Below, one piece after another: positions 24,501 through 34,959 of a stretch of 64,000 nt of DNA. The stretch is taken from assembly GCA_948567375.1 (NCBI GenBank), contig OX419758.1:63021965-63085964 (forward strand), given 5' to 3'. This stretch comes from Lunularia cruciata. Its lineage: Eukaryota; Streptophyta; Marchantiopsida; Lunulariales; Lunulariaceae. The stretch's first letter is position 1; the number at the start of each line of letters is the position of its first letter. Made by a program: the position numbers and the translations under genes. A model generated the notes under the pieces. That model did not search any database and had not been told where the DNA came from. It saw only the letters and a program-made list of their open reading frames with translations.

Positions 24501-25110
24501 GGATGGCGGAGGACGTGGTAAAGGAAAAAAGGTGGCTCCATCAAGGAGACCTTGAACTCCTAAGAAGGCATGTTAGAAAGAACAACACCTAGAACTATGG
24601 CCTAAATGTGCATAAGGTGTATAGGGTGGTGGATGAAGAGCCTTGCTAATGGTAGTAACTCTAGCTACCCACACTAAAGAATGAAGTGGAAGCATTGTGA
24701 GAGAGTCTACTAAATTATTTCCCAACACCCTTGAGATACAAACCAAAACATAACTAAGACACTATATATCCAAAACATAGATTAAAATTTAAAGCCAAAT
24801 GAGAAACACACATAAGAATGACACAAAAAGTAGAAAGACAAAGAACAGATGTGAGGAGAGCTTACCTATTACCCAAGGAGACTGCATGTTCTATAAGCTC
24901 CATCATGTGTGGTACATGAGCTCTCCGGTATATCAACTCTACCATACAAGAACATTTGATACAAGAACCCTTTGATGGAAGAACTACTAGTATAAGAACA
25001 TCTAGCACAAGAACTATGCATAAAAGAACTTTGGATAAAATGAAATCTTTAATCAAGGTGATCCAAATCTGCAAGCCAACCAGTCGATAATCTTGGGTCA
25101 AACCCTATGA
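21574..25110 (-). mobile_element. Non-LTR retrotransposon (LINE copy C), minus strand
   Basis: Read right to left this is the same family as copies A and B. The N-terminal block (24862-25101, Val/Leu-rich with short repeats) matches copy B near 37860-38100. A Pro-rich stretch (24263-24466) matches copy B at 39210-39443. Then come the conserved block 23267-23749 with an unusually long 161-codon frame, RT motif A (about 23103-23150), degenerate motifs B and C (about 22850-22940) and the thumb region (22157-22580). The 3' untranslated part (about 21690-21890) resembles copy B at 42290-42560. Stops break every domain. The CCHC/endonuclease part seems deleted between about 22160 and 21950. Confidence 0.75.
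21630..21673. repeat. 12-bp inverted repeat at the 3' edge of LINE C
   Basis: CTTTACAAAGAC (21630-21641) and GTCTTTGTAAAG (21662-21673) form a perfect 12-bp stem around a 20-base loop. It lies in or just beyond the LINE 3' region, and its role is unknown. Confidence 0.7.
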
Positions 25111-25959
25111 TAATGACCCACAATATTTCCCATACCCACCTTCTTCTCTTTTAGCTTTTTTTCCACTAATTTCTCAACCAAGTTCCATACATGGATGCAG
25201 AGGAATCAAAATGCTGTACTTCTTTTTGCTATAGTATTGTAGCATGCTGTCGCAGATAGGAAGTCCGCATAATTTACAATGCTCCTTTTTCTTGATGTGG
25301 TTCACATTTGTGTGCTTGGAAGAGATTGTGTACCAAATTGATCCAAGTACCATCTAGCACTGCCTTATTGCATGCAAGCTTGCTCTATTCCAAGATTGGT
25401 AGCTAAAATCATCCACAATAGTCAAATCGTAGCTTCTCTTGATCTCTACTACACAACAACAACTAGAATTTCTTATACCAATCACCATTCATTAATGTTC
25501 CATATTTTGTTCATTGTCAATTGCCATCTCCGCCCCTGGTGTTACATCAAATCAGATCCTAGCAAACAACTTGATGAATAATCATGAAATAGGAAACCCT
25601 TGTTGGCATCAAATTTAGAAGATAAAGTGTCCAAGGCCAAAGATCCTCACAAAACACTACAAAAATGAACATTGTCTAAGAGAAAAAGGTAAGGCAAAAG
25701 GATCATAATAAGGTTCTTCATATTCACAATGAATAACCTATGATGAAAATGGAGAAATCAAACCTACACATAAAATCAAAATAATATTAGCTATTATTTT
25801 GGTGATGGCCTGGGCTTGCCTAAGATTCATGCTCTTTGGTTTCTCAAAATTCTTTCCAAAGTAAACAATGTTGACTTGTGCATTTGGAGACTAGGGTACA
25901 ATAAGAAGAAGATAAATATGTAGGAGACCATGTCATGACATTTGCAACATCAAAGCTAT
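25111..25959. other. Probable decayed LINE 5' or flanking sequence
   Basis: Between LINE copy C and the gypsy LTR. Minus-strand translation of about 25180-25330 gives a Lys-rich stretch with C-x2-C (KKKEHCKLC), possibly a zinc-finger remnant of the LINE 5' region, but I cannot assign it. No other feature. Confidence 0.35.
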
Positions 25960-26039
25960 TTTGCTCAAACATTGGAGTGGTAATGTTGGCAACCATAGTA
26001 ATTTTGGTAGTTACTCATGGACTACTTGTTGGCAGCCAA

Positions 26040-26370
26040 ATCTCATGTTAGGGCTACAAATCACATGGTGGGACCCATTATCACTTGTACCATTTGCGCT
26101 ATTAGATGTGGCATCAATGGTGCAGTTCGGGTTAGAGACCTAGGTCGAACAGAGGGCTATATTTTCCAAGTGCAACTCCAAAGAGCTCACTTATTTGATG
26201 TTGAGCCTTGGAGTTCTTGGTTATGTTGGATAAAGGCCGGTGAGCATCACCTAAAGTCTCCTAGCTAGAGTGAGTGTGGCTTAATTCTAATTAATGCACT
26301 ATTATTAGTAGATTGTTGAGTGAAGGAATTTTGATTTGAATGTGATTTGAGTGGAAGAATGAGTTGATTA
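26040..26370 (+). repeat. 5' LTR (recognisable part) of the methyltransferase gypsy element
   Basis: Matches 36420-36700 over about 280 bp, for example GAGACCTAGGTC, TTTGATGTTGAGCC, CTAGCTAGAGTGAGT and ATTTGAGTGGAAGAATGA. Divergence of roughly 15-20 percent by eye suggests an old insertion. The outer end is not fixed: similarity may begin near 25985 (GGCAACCATAG). Confidence 0.7.
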
Positions 26371-28465
26371 CATTAGAGAAGTCAGAGTAAAAGGGAAATT
26401 GGATGAAGAATTGAGGGCATTAGTGGAATCTCCAAGCATGGCTGATCATTGGTACATTTGAACGTGTTATTAGATTTCCTTGAGAGTGATCATGTACAAA
26501 AGTCATGTTTGAGTTGATGTAGACTTGGTAGTGGGGCAGACGGTGTCCGGAAGCGTTGCACAAAATTTTCATAATTGAGTCAATTTGAGATAATGGGTAT
26601 TTGATTTGAGCCCAAGGAGGTGAAATCAAAGTCGGTTTGGTGTGAGCCCAAAGTGCAACATTGGAGGTGGATTTGGGAACCCATTCTCTTGAATTAGGGA
26701 TTTGGAGATCCCTATACTCTTGATTTGGCTTGATTTGATAGTTAGAAAAGGATTTGGATCAGCTAACTATGAAGGAAGTGCTTTGATTGGCAGAGATTGT
26801 CTAGATTCAAATGTCAAGTTGGAGGTTGCTTGAATTGCCCTAGCTAGTGCTTGAGGTGAAACTTGGCCAGATTTGGAAAGAGTTCAAATTGGCAAGAAGA
26901 AAGCCTCATTTTGAGGCATAGGTTATGGGCTAGAGAGACTACGAGTGCAAACATGAGACTAGCTAGTTTAGATGAGTTTTTGATACTCCTTTGGCAAAAT
27001 CTACTCACCCTTCTAGATTGTGCATAATAAGGTTTGAACCTTAGATCTTTGGTTCCTAGATTAATGCCCTAGCCAATTGGTCCACCTTCATTTGTTGTCT
27101 TAGTGATTGGTTGATTAATACATATACATATGTAACTTTGGCTAGGATATGTAGTTTGATCCCATCCTTGGTGATCTTAGATCTTAGATAAACACTCATA
27201 TTATATCAAATACCAAATGGTGGTAAAGTTAATCTAGTGATGATGTATGAGATGGAAGGTTTCTATTTAAATTTCTTGTGATTGCATCCCCTTCATTCTT
27301 TGCTTTTTATTGGTGCATCATGTTTGTGTGAGGTACACTAATTTTAGAGTGTTGGTGATATGATGTGTTCTCAATAGTGAGGTTGGAGTGATGACTAGTC
27401 ATATTACCTATGTTTTTCTTTGGTGAGGTAGGAAGTGATGAACTACAAACCATGAGAGTGCATGTTGTGATAGTAGGTTATAGGTCACCCTTTCCCCTAG
27501 TGTAGTTGTTATAATTAGAGCTACATTAATGAGTAGTGTTCAATTGGTGGTAGCACTTGGTGGTGATCCTTGGTGTGGTATTTGTGGTGGTTATAATTGT
27601 GGTTTGAGTTACATTATCATGATAGAGTTCTTTGAGGATTCCAAAGGAGATATTGTTGTAGTACATAGTGGATCTATAGGGAATGTTGCTCGATACAACC
27701 TATATCTCAAGTCTCAATGAGGGAGGAAATTGACTCTGATCTGGACTTTAAAACAAGAATTGATTTGGTTGAGAGTGCACTTGGGATGTCTGTACCATTG
27801 TTGTAGGACATGGCTAAGATTTATGGGGCCTCTAAGGGCCTTAGGTGATACTTTGGTACAATGGGTACTATCAAGTTGGATGATTTTATCTAGGAGTTTG
27901 ATAGTTGGTGTGATCTGCAATAGATGTAGAACTTGACTTTGTTCACACCTTTCATGGTATAAAAGGGGTTTTTCTAGCACTTAGAGGGTCCATTGATGGA
28001 TGATTATCATGAGTTCAAGAGATTTCACTTGGAGGAGTTCAAGCTATGGAGATAGTATTGGTCTCCAAACTATATCTCCATCACTTTAGGCTTGGTTTCT
28101 AGGGGTAGATTGGTAGTACCTACGAGTTCTAGCTCTAGTTGCATTAGAGGTACATTAGTTGGAGATGGTGCAACTACAAGTGGGGTTATTGCTATAAAAG
28201 GTGGTGCAATGTTGAAGTTTAACCACATGGTGGAGTTCTTCTAATGTTTGAGGTACAGTTACCAAGGAGTACGGACTAAAAACCAAGGAGCTTTTAGGAG
28301 TTCTAACAAAAGAATGGAGGGAGCCTATATGAGGCATATACTTGCATGAGATACTTGATCAATTTCACTCAAGGAGTTACTAATGCACAAGTAATCTATT
28401 TTTGGTATGGGATCTTGGACAAGGGAGTTGCAACATAGCGTACATGATGCTACATTGTTACAAGC
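26371..28465 (+). other. Leader and gag region of the gypsy element, no intact frame
   Basis: Expected to hold the rest of the LTR, primer-binding site and gag. I see no long frame. The short plus frames at 27529-27720 and 27730-27936 are plausible gag scraps but have no diagnostic motif. No convincing primer-binding site was found. Confidence 0.4.
27020..27098 (-). tRNA. tRNA-like sequence (degenerate), likely pseudogene or SINE head
   Basis: On the minus strand, TGGACCAATTGGCTAGGGC resembles a D arm/A box and AAGGTTCAAACC a T arm/B box, spaced as in a tRNA. The region between could hold an anticodon loop CTAGGAA, but its stem pairs poorly. The T arm is one base short and the acceptor stem does not pair convincingly. 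This is not a functional tRNA by eye. It may be a relic of a tRNA-derived SINE. Confidence 0.3.
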
Positions 28466-29209
28466 TGTAATACTCCGAGGACAAGAGAAGAGAGAAAACA
28501 CAGATTGCACCCTCAAACATTCAATGCCCCAAGGGAGCGCCTTCTCTTTATTATATAGACAAGAGGATCTCCTCCAAGGAAGCTCCACCATAGGATTAGG
28601 AACACAGATAGGTGATATGTCAGCAAGCTCCACCCTTGGATTACTTACTTGGATGGGTGACCTGTCTGGTCTAGGTCCTATCTGGTTGGTCAAACGAGCT
28701 TTGACCGGAGGGAATCTTTTAGGGAATCTTCCTATAGGAATCTCAGAATCACATGAGTAAGGTACCGTTGGAAAGCTCTCGATGAGACAAACTAGTGGGG
28801 GAGGGAAGGCCAGGCTTTCCTTCGTTGGGGAGGGAATCTGCACATTTTCGAGGCCTAATTCATCCGTTTAGGCCTCCGAAATTGCCTTCAAAGATTTCAG
28901 GCATATTTCGGTTCCTACTCTATTAGTAGAAGTCCCCTTTTGGTGATACCTCTTTCTAATCTGTCTAGTCCATCATGTGTAACATCCTTCCAGATGTTAC
29001 CAAACCAATTCTCACCTTTAAATCATATGTCTAGCTATTGGTTCTAAGGTTGTCAAGTCTATTTTGGTTTCTGCCCTATTAGTAGAAGTACTCTTTTGGT
29101 GATACTTCTATCTGATCTATTTTGACCATCATGTATAACATCATTCTAGATGTTACCAAACCGAATTTCACATCTAGATCATATGGCTAACCCTTGGTAT
29201 TACACAAGC
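28461..29209 (-). mobile_element. Solo LTR of the chromovirus family, perfect 5-bp TSD
   Basis: The LTR is 28466-29204 (739 bp), beginning and ending TGTAATAC/GTATTACA. The target duplication CAAGC is at 28461-28465 and 29205-29209. It interrupts the gag region of the older gypsy element. It contains two copies of a roughly 165-bp U3 unit, whose AGTAGAAGT...TTTTGGTGATAC landmarks occur at about 28930 and 29085. In the LTR's own direction a TATA-like CTATATAATAAAGAG lies near 28550. Absence of internal sequence indicates LTR-LTR recombination. Confidence 0.9.
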
Positions 29210-29999
29210 TACCTCACCTACTTTGGTGTGGTCTTTAGTTTGTCTAAGCATATTAAGCTCAACATGGTGGAAGAGAGAGTGGTGACATCTAGATTTGGTA
29301 AGAAGACCTCATCCACAATTGTTACTTCTTTTAGAGTGCAACAAAGTTCACCACATTGTGTTAACTTTCAAAGGTAGAGTGGACAATCCAAATTTTATGG
29401 AGCAAGTGGAGGGCCTAGTGAGCTAGACTATTATCTTCATTTTGGGTTCAACAATAGCCAATGAGTGGTAGTGTAGCTTGTTGGGCTTGTGGTGGACCTT
29501 ATCACAAGAGAGAGTGCACTCAAAGAAATAGACATGATACCTTTGGTGCATCAAAGAAAGCATATTAACAATGTGAACATTGCCACAAATTTGGTCACAC
29601 TAGTGACCAATACTTTACCGTCACCTAAAGTTATAGAGTGGTAAGGTTGCTATGGTAGGTAGTAGAGGAGCTCTAGGTCATGGGAGATGAGGTGATAGAG
29701 GACCCACACTTGGTAAGGGTGCAATACCTACCCTTGCTTTTGATACAGCCATGGCTACTTGGATTGAGTAGTTGGAGCAAAGATTGGCTAGCATAGCCAT
29801 AGCTTAGAAGAGGTCAAATTTAGGTGTTGAGGCTTCCACATCTTATGCTAGTGATAGAGATGTCATGGAATTTATGTACAGAATAGCACAAGTAGATGCA
29901 TCTACCATAGTGACTAGAAGTGGAGTACATGCTCCAGAGCCTAGAGTAACATCAATGGAGTAAGACCCACATAAAGGAGAGGTTGGTAGACAAGTTAGG
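29210..29999 (+). pseudogene. Gypsy gag C-terminal region with two zinc knuckles
   Basis: 29479-29517 reads C-x2-C-x4-H-x3-C (CWACGGPYHKREC) and 29572-29613 reads C-x2-C-x4-H-x4-Y (CEHCHKFGHTSDQY). These are two CCHC nucleocapsid knuckles, the second with its last Cys changed to Tyr. Upstream, 29360-29450 continues the gag frame with an S-E-L-D-Y-Y-L-like block. The knuckles bind the element's RNA during packaging. Stops on both sides make it non-functional. Confidence 0.65.
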
Positions 30000-30715
30000 T
30001 GTAATACCAAGAGCTAGCCATATGATCTAGATGTGAAATTTGGTTTGGTAACATCTAGAATGATGTTATACATGGTGGTCAAAATAGATAAGATAGAAGT
30101 ATCACCAGAAGAGTATTTTTACAAATAGAGTAGAAACCAAAATAGACTTGAGAACCTTAGAATCAATAGCTAGACATATGATTTAAAGGTGAGAATCGGT
30201 TTAGTAACATCTGGAAGGATGTTACACATGATGGACTAAACAGATCAGAAAGAGGTATCACCAAAAGGAGACTTCTACTAGTAGAGTAGGAACCAAAATA
30301 TGCCTGAAATCTTGGAAGGCAATTTTGGAGGCCTAAATGGATGAATTAGGCCTCCAAAAGGCTGGCCTTCCCTCCCCATGCTTTGTCTTGTCAAGAGCTT
30401 TCCAACGGTACCTTACTCACATGATTTTGAGATTCCTACAGGAAGATTCCCTAAAAGATTCTCTCCGGTCAAAGCTTGTTTGACCAACCAGATAGGACCT
30501 AGACCAGACATGTCACCCATCCAAGTAAGTAATCCAAGGGTGGAGCTTGCTGACATGTCACCTATCTATGTCCCTAATCCTATGGTGGAACTTCCTTGGA
30601 GGAGATCATCTTTGTCTATATAATAAAAAGAGAAGGTGCTCCTTTGGGGCATCAAATGTTTGAGTGTGAAATCTGTGTTTTCTCTCTTCTCTTGTCCTCA
30701 GAGTATTACATTAGG
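29995..30715 (+). mobile_element. Solo LTR of the chromovirus family, perfect 5-bp TSD
   Basis: The LTR is 30000-30710 (711 bp), TGTAATAC...GTATTACA, with the duplication TTAGG at 29995-29999 and 30711-30715. It lies between the gag and protease parts of the older gypsy element. It has two copies of the U3 unit (from about 30005 and 30165), each with AACATCTGGAAGGATGTTA or a close variant. A TATA-like CTATATAATAAAAAGAG lies near 30616. Confidence 0.9.
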
Positions 30716-31261
30716 CTTCTTTAGTTTTTCACACTCTTTGAGGCACTACAAATAACATCCATGGTCCTAGATATCCTAGTGCAAGTGTGGTAGTTTGTGA
30801 TGGAGTGCATGATGGACCAAATGCTAGTCAGCCACTTGCTACTACACAGATTGAGTCTAGCATGATGTTTGAGGTGGCTTAGTTAGTTATACGCTTCCCT
30901 TTGTTCTCAACCAATGACATGTTTACATTGGGAGGAGTTGACCTAGCTCTAGTGTTGTGGTTGGTTGCCACACTTTGTGAGAGTAAGGATGATGTGGTTC
31001 TTGCTTCCATAGCAGAGGTGGTTGAAAGAAGAGCCAACTTGGTTGAGGAGTGTGGATCTGCTCAATGACCAATGGGTTATGGCAAGCAACAACAACTAGA
31101 TTGGAAGAGTTACCAACTAGACCTGCCTTTGAGCAAGCTTGGTTCACACCTAAAGTTCTCTTATTGGACAACCAAAGTGCGATTTCTATTTGGTGGGACC
31201 TTCAAGAAAGGTCTATACACCACAAAGTGTCTTATAAGCCTTTGGTGTGTAGACCCTTATT
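30716..31261 (+). pseudogene. Gypsy gag-protease linker, degenerate
   Basis: Continuation of the older element's polyprotein after the nested LTR. Short plus frames (for example 31050-31265 and 31072-31290) overlap in different phases, showing frameshifts. I cannot see the protease D-[ST]-G active site clearly. Confidence 0.4.
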
Positions 31262-31804
31262 TTGAGGAAGGTTGTAGTTGTCGGTCTTGAGCTATGGAAG
31301 ACCAATGTGGAGAAGTGTCCATTTCAAATCCAAGCTTCTCTAGGAGGATGTTCTAAAAAGTACATCACATGTAGAGAGCTCATTCACCAGATTCAGCTCG
31401 CTCATCCAATTGATAGCTTTATGATGAGAGCTCAAGCCATTGTGATAGTAGTAGAGTCATATGATGTGCTAGTTGGTGGATCAATATTATACCCCATGGG
31501 TTTTAGTATTGACTATGGGGAGGAGAAAGCCTCCTATAAGCCAGGTTGGCAATCAGATGAGGGATGGATATGTTGCTTACTAGTACACTTTAGTAGTGGT
31601 AATCTTGGCTCACTAAAGTTAGGAACCATGGCATCAATTTTAACTTATAGTGGTTCTATTACTTGGCGTGGAGACTTATTGGAGGGGAACATCCATGTGA
31701 AGGATACCTCAATAGCAAAGGAGATCAATTGGGTTTGGAGTACAAGTGGGATTGTTCTATCCACCTTGGACATTCCATTGTGGAATTTTGTGGAGGCATT
31801 GTAG
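31262..31804 (+). pseudogene. Protease C-terminal and linker frame of the gypsy element
   Basis: A 181-codon frame, the longest in the element. Residues around 73-90 read YDVLVGGSILYPMGFSIDY, resembling the 'I-L-G-x-x-x-L' half of retropepsin-like proteases in plant gypsy elements. The rest (S-Y-K-P-G-W-Q-S, then G-D-L-L-E-G-N-I) is a conserved-looking linker. Translation in other phases continues it toward the methyltransferase at about 31930, so both were probably one polyprotein. The catalytic Asp is not visible in this frame. Confidence 0.5.
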
Positions 31805-31929
31805 TAGCATGTGGATCATTTGGTGAAATAGGCTTGGAGTGGAGTGTACCACCAAGAGACCAATGTGAGGATGAGCCTCCACAATCTATTACGTTGTAAC
31901 CTTTGGATATCACACTCATTGCTTGGTAA

Positions 31930-32890
31930 TATCCAATAGAGGGAGTATGTCTATTGGAGTTGTTTGTGGGATTAGTACTAGACTAGTTGTAGTATTACAT
32001 GCATGTATGTGGAAAGAGACAAGATTTACAGACATGTCCTTTTGCATCATGTAACACACTTGGTATCTTACAATATCTTAAGTTATTACCAATGTCACTA
32101 GTCAAGAGTTACTAAAGACCTTACCAATAGATATTTCCTTGCTGGGGGCGTAGGATTTAGCAAGACAGGGTCCCATTCATTTCATGATTTTTGGATGGCC
32201 AAGTTAGGAACATACTTATGTTGGCCAAGGTCAAGGTCTACAAGATCTACATTTTGGTGCATTTTGGGAGATGTTTATATATACCATGACATCTCCAAGT
32301 TCATAAGTTCATTTCTCTAGCCTACATTTTGGAGAACGTCCTTTTGATGGATGATTAGTGTACACAAGTGGTGGCAAGTATATACTAGGTCCATTCTTGG
32401 ATAGGACCTTCCATATTGTTGAATGGAATTAGAGTGAGATTACATGCTCATCATCTTTATCTTTGGTGGACAAACCTTGTAGTTAGAGAAATTCTATAGC
32501 GTGCTTATGATGATATTCAACAATAGACCACCTTACTATCAATAATATTTTGGATCTTAGTTGCTAGTCTTAGATGGTGGTAGTGGTTGATAGGTCACCT
32601 CTAGTAGTGGTAACCTTGTTGGATAGCCTAGAGCCGCTTTACCCACATCTATGAGTTTCCTAAGCTCCCGTGCTTTTTGAGAGAGAGGTCTTGGACTTAT
32701 TTGGGACTCACAATTAAAGTAATTTGTAGAGCCTAACACCAATGAGAGGGAGCATGAAATGGGTTTTCATATTGGTATTACTGTTATTATAACAATGTTG
32801 AGACATCCAAATGTCACGTGTTAGGTCAAGCTATGGACCTAAATTGTTTGACTTGGATTGTGAGCCTTGGCTTGGTAGAGCAATGTAGGG
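31930..32890 (+). pseudogene. C5 cytosine DNA methyltransferase domain in a gypsy polyprotein (DNMT3-like)
   Basis: Motifs appear in the canonical order across several frames. Motif I: L-L-E-L-F then, after a +1 shift, G-I-S-T-R-L-V-V-V-L (31951-32005; compare the L-F-D-G-I-A-T-G-L type). Motif IV region: F-G-W-P then S-stop (32193-32207) where Pro-Cys-Gln is expected, followed by G-Q-G-Q-G-L and F-W-E-M. Motif VI: AYILENV (32320-32340). Motif VIII region: H-H-L-Y-L-W-W-T-N-L (to about 32475). Motif IX-like E-R-E-H-E-M-G-F (about 32745-32766). Motif X: GQAMDLNCLTWI (32824-32859). The family transfers methyl from AdoMet to cytosine C5. Spacing of about 320 codons fits a catalytic domain. Loss of the catalytic Cys and many stops make this copy inactive. 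DNMT3 affinity is my reading of motif style and is uncertain. Confidence 0.7.
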
Positions 32891-33439
32891 TATGCTTAAT
32901 AGGTATCAAAACTCAAACACGTGTGAGCTTGGTGCCTATTGAGATGATTCAAGCACATGATGAGAGTGATAGACTGAGTGAGCATGGTATTCTTGGGATA
33001 CAACCAATGGCTACTTGTAAGACTGGTCCACTTGGGATCCATCCAAGTGAGCATGGTCTTCTTGGGGTGTATCCCAAGTAGACCAAGGGTCTACTTAGGA
33101 TACATGTATGAAGCTTGCATCCAAAAAAAATGGAGTTTTCTACTCTGAGGTTGGGAACTCTAGTGATTGGGAGCATGACATTACTACTCCCAAGGCCTAT
33201 GTAGTAGCCAATTAGTGCATCTTCTATTCCTAAATCAATTATAAAAGATACTTGGGATCTAGACATTGGACCCATGCTTACAAGAGGGGAAAGACAAAGA
33301 GTTTGGAGGTTCAAGAGGAGCTACACAATACAAATGATTTTGGGTGTTCCAAAAAGACCTAGTAATTGGATTGAGCTGACTAGTGATACAATAGTTTTAG
33401 ATATCCCTATAGATATAGTGACATGGAGAGAGCATTGAT
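32891..33439 (+). pseudogene. Linker between methyltransferase and RT, degenerate
   Basis: Contains a small internal repeat: the phrase S-E-H-G-(I/L)-L-G is encoded at about 32980 and 33048 in the frame 32818-33081. The minus frame 32949-33314 is a shadow. The N-terminal fingers of RT should begin near the end of this stretch. Confidence 0.4.
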
Positions 33440-34230
33440 TTATATTTGATATAAAAACCTTTGTGCAGTTGGTTTGGGGGAGATTTCACATGGAGAGTAT
33501 GCTTTAGCTACAATGATGCCAACCAAGAAGGACATGCATAGCAATTACACAAATAGGTGGATGTGTGGAGATTGCCAGCCTATCAACCAATAAACTAGGG
33601 CTTATCGATATGCCATGCCTTCATCAAAAGAAATATTTGATGCAATTAAGCATGCAAAGGTCTTTAGTACTTTGAATCTTTGAGTATGATATTTACCAAT
33701 GAGGGAGGAGAACATGTCCAAGGAAAAATTTGGAGCAATTGATCATCATGACAAAGATGTATTATATCAATGAAGATTCTTACCATTTTGGTTAAAGAGC
33801 ACTCTTGCCCAGTTCCAAAGAGTCATAGAAAAGATCTTGGTAGGATTGGATTTTTCTTGGTGTTATATTGATGACATTTTGGCCTATAGCACTACTCTGA
33901 AGGAGCAAGAGAGATATTTGTTGGAGGTGTTTGAGAGGTTGAGGTTTCATGAACTCAAATAACATCTTAAGAAGTGTAGATTCTTCCACAAGCAAGTTGA
34001 GTATAGGTCACACTATCTACCCTAGAGGACTTAGGGTTCAATAGACCAAGGTGGAGGCTATTGCATGTATTCCTCAACCTACAAATGTGAGTAGAGTGCA
34101 AGCATTCCATACGTTAGTAAACTTCTATCACCGGATATGTTAGAGGGTTTAATGCCATTGCCAAGGCCTTGATAAAGCTAAACAAGTTTACATAGGAGTG
34201 GTATTGGGAAGATGAGAAAGAGAGAGCTTC
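33440..34230 (+). pseudogene. Gypsy reverse transcriptase (broken)
   Basis: A run of frames encodes R-A-Y-R-Y-A-M-P then F-S-T-L-N-L (the motif A region, its catalytic Asp changed to Asn, then a stop), F-L-P-F-W-L-K-S-T-L-A-Q-F-Q-R-V (motif B region) and WCYIDDILAYS with the Y-I-D-D active site at 33864-33875. It then continues with L-K-K-C-R-F-F and V-E-Y. It copies the element's RNA into DNA in gypsy elements. Stops are frequent. The order MTase then RT places the methyltransferase N-terminal to pol. Confidence 0.8.
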
Positions 34231-34239
34231 TATAGAGCT

Positions 34240-34640
34240 CAAAGAGAGGTTGACATCTGCTCCTATTCTTAGGAAACCAATCAGATGATGACCATTTTAG
34301 GTTCATACTAATTGGAGTATGTTGGGGCTTGGAGTAATGCTCACCCAATAGGATGATTAGTAGAGAGAGTTTGTGGTGGCCTATGCTAGTCATTCTAACA
34401 ATCCAGCAGATGTGAAATATAGTTCATATGAGAGGGAGTGCTTGGATAGTAGTACACTTCTGATGTTACATATTTGGTAACCTCTTGACTCTCATCATTA
34501 TTCATCAACCACTGAAATTGTTGATAGAGTCCAACAAGCTTTTACGGAAGCTTGCATGATGAGCTCTGATTTTACAAGATTATGATTTCCCAATTATTCA
34601 TAAACCTAGAGTGATGAACCGTGATGCAGATGTGTTGAGT
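34240..34640 (+). pseudogene. Gypsy RNase H remnant
   Basis: Reads V-H-T-N-W-S-M-L-G-L-G-V-M-L-T-Q (first catalytic Asp replaced by Asn), F-V-V-A-Y-A-S-H-S-N-N and K-Y-S-S-Y-E-R-E-C-L with the expected Glu. This is the usual RNase H order after gypsy RT. It removes template RNA during replication in intact elements. Several stops are present. Confidence 0.7.
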
Positions 34641-34950
34641 AGAAACCCATGTCCTTGCCAACAAGATCAGACCGGAGCATATTGGCATAGTGAGATAGAT
34701 GAGGAGATGGTGCCAAATTGGCATACATTTATCTTTCTTATGTATATTTTTTGAGGTCTTGCTGGTATTTCTCTAGAGACATATAGGAGGAGTTGTTGAG
34801 GCCATAGATCTAGAGGGTGGAGATATTGGTACAAGTCAGTGAGACGTTCATGATGATGTCTTAATGATGGATTATCTTTGCACCGGTGTTGTGCATGGCA
34901 CAATTTCTACCAAGGAGAGAGACCATGTTCTTCAGCAAGCCAAGCAGTTT
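34641..34950 (+). pseudogene. RNase H to integrase connector, degenerate
   Basis: About 300 bases of polyprotein sequence between RNase H and the integrase zinc domain. It contains the N-P-C-P end of the RNase H region at about 34645. No separate feature is recognised. Confidence 0.4.
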
Positions 34951-34959
34951 AGATTGGAG

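Noticed and set aside
28325..28843. 172-codon minus-strand frame
   Set aside because: It runs through the solo LTR at 28466-29204 and reappears, with changes, in the LTR at 30378-30623. LTRs of this family are non-coding.
29479..29613. Zinc knuckles as a cellular CCHC protein
   Set aside because: They lie in the expected gag position upstream of protease, methyltransferase and RT in the same orientation.
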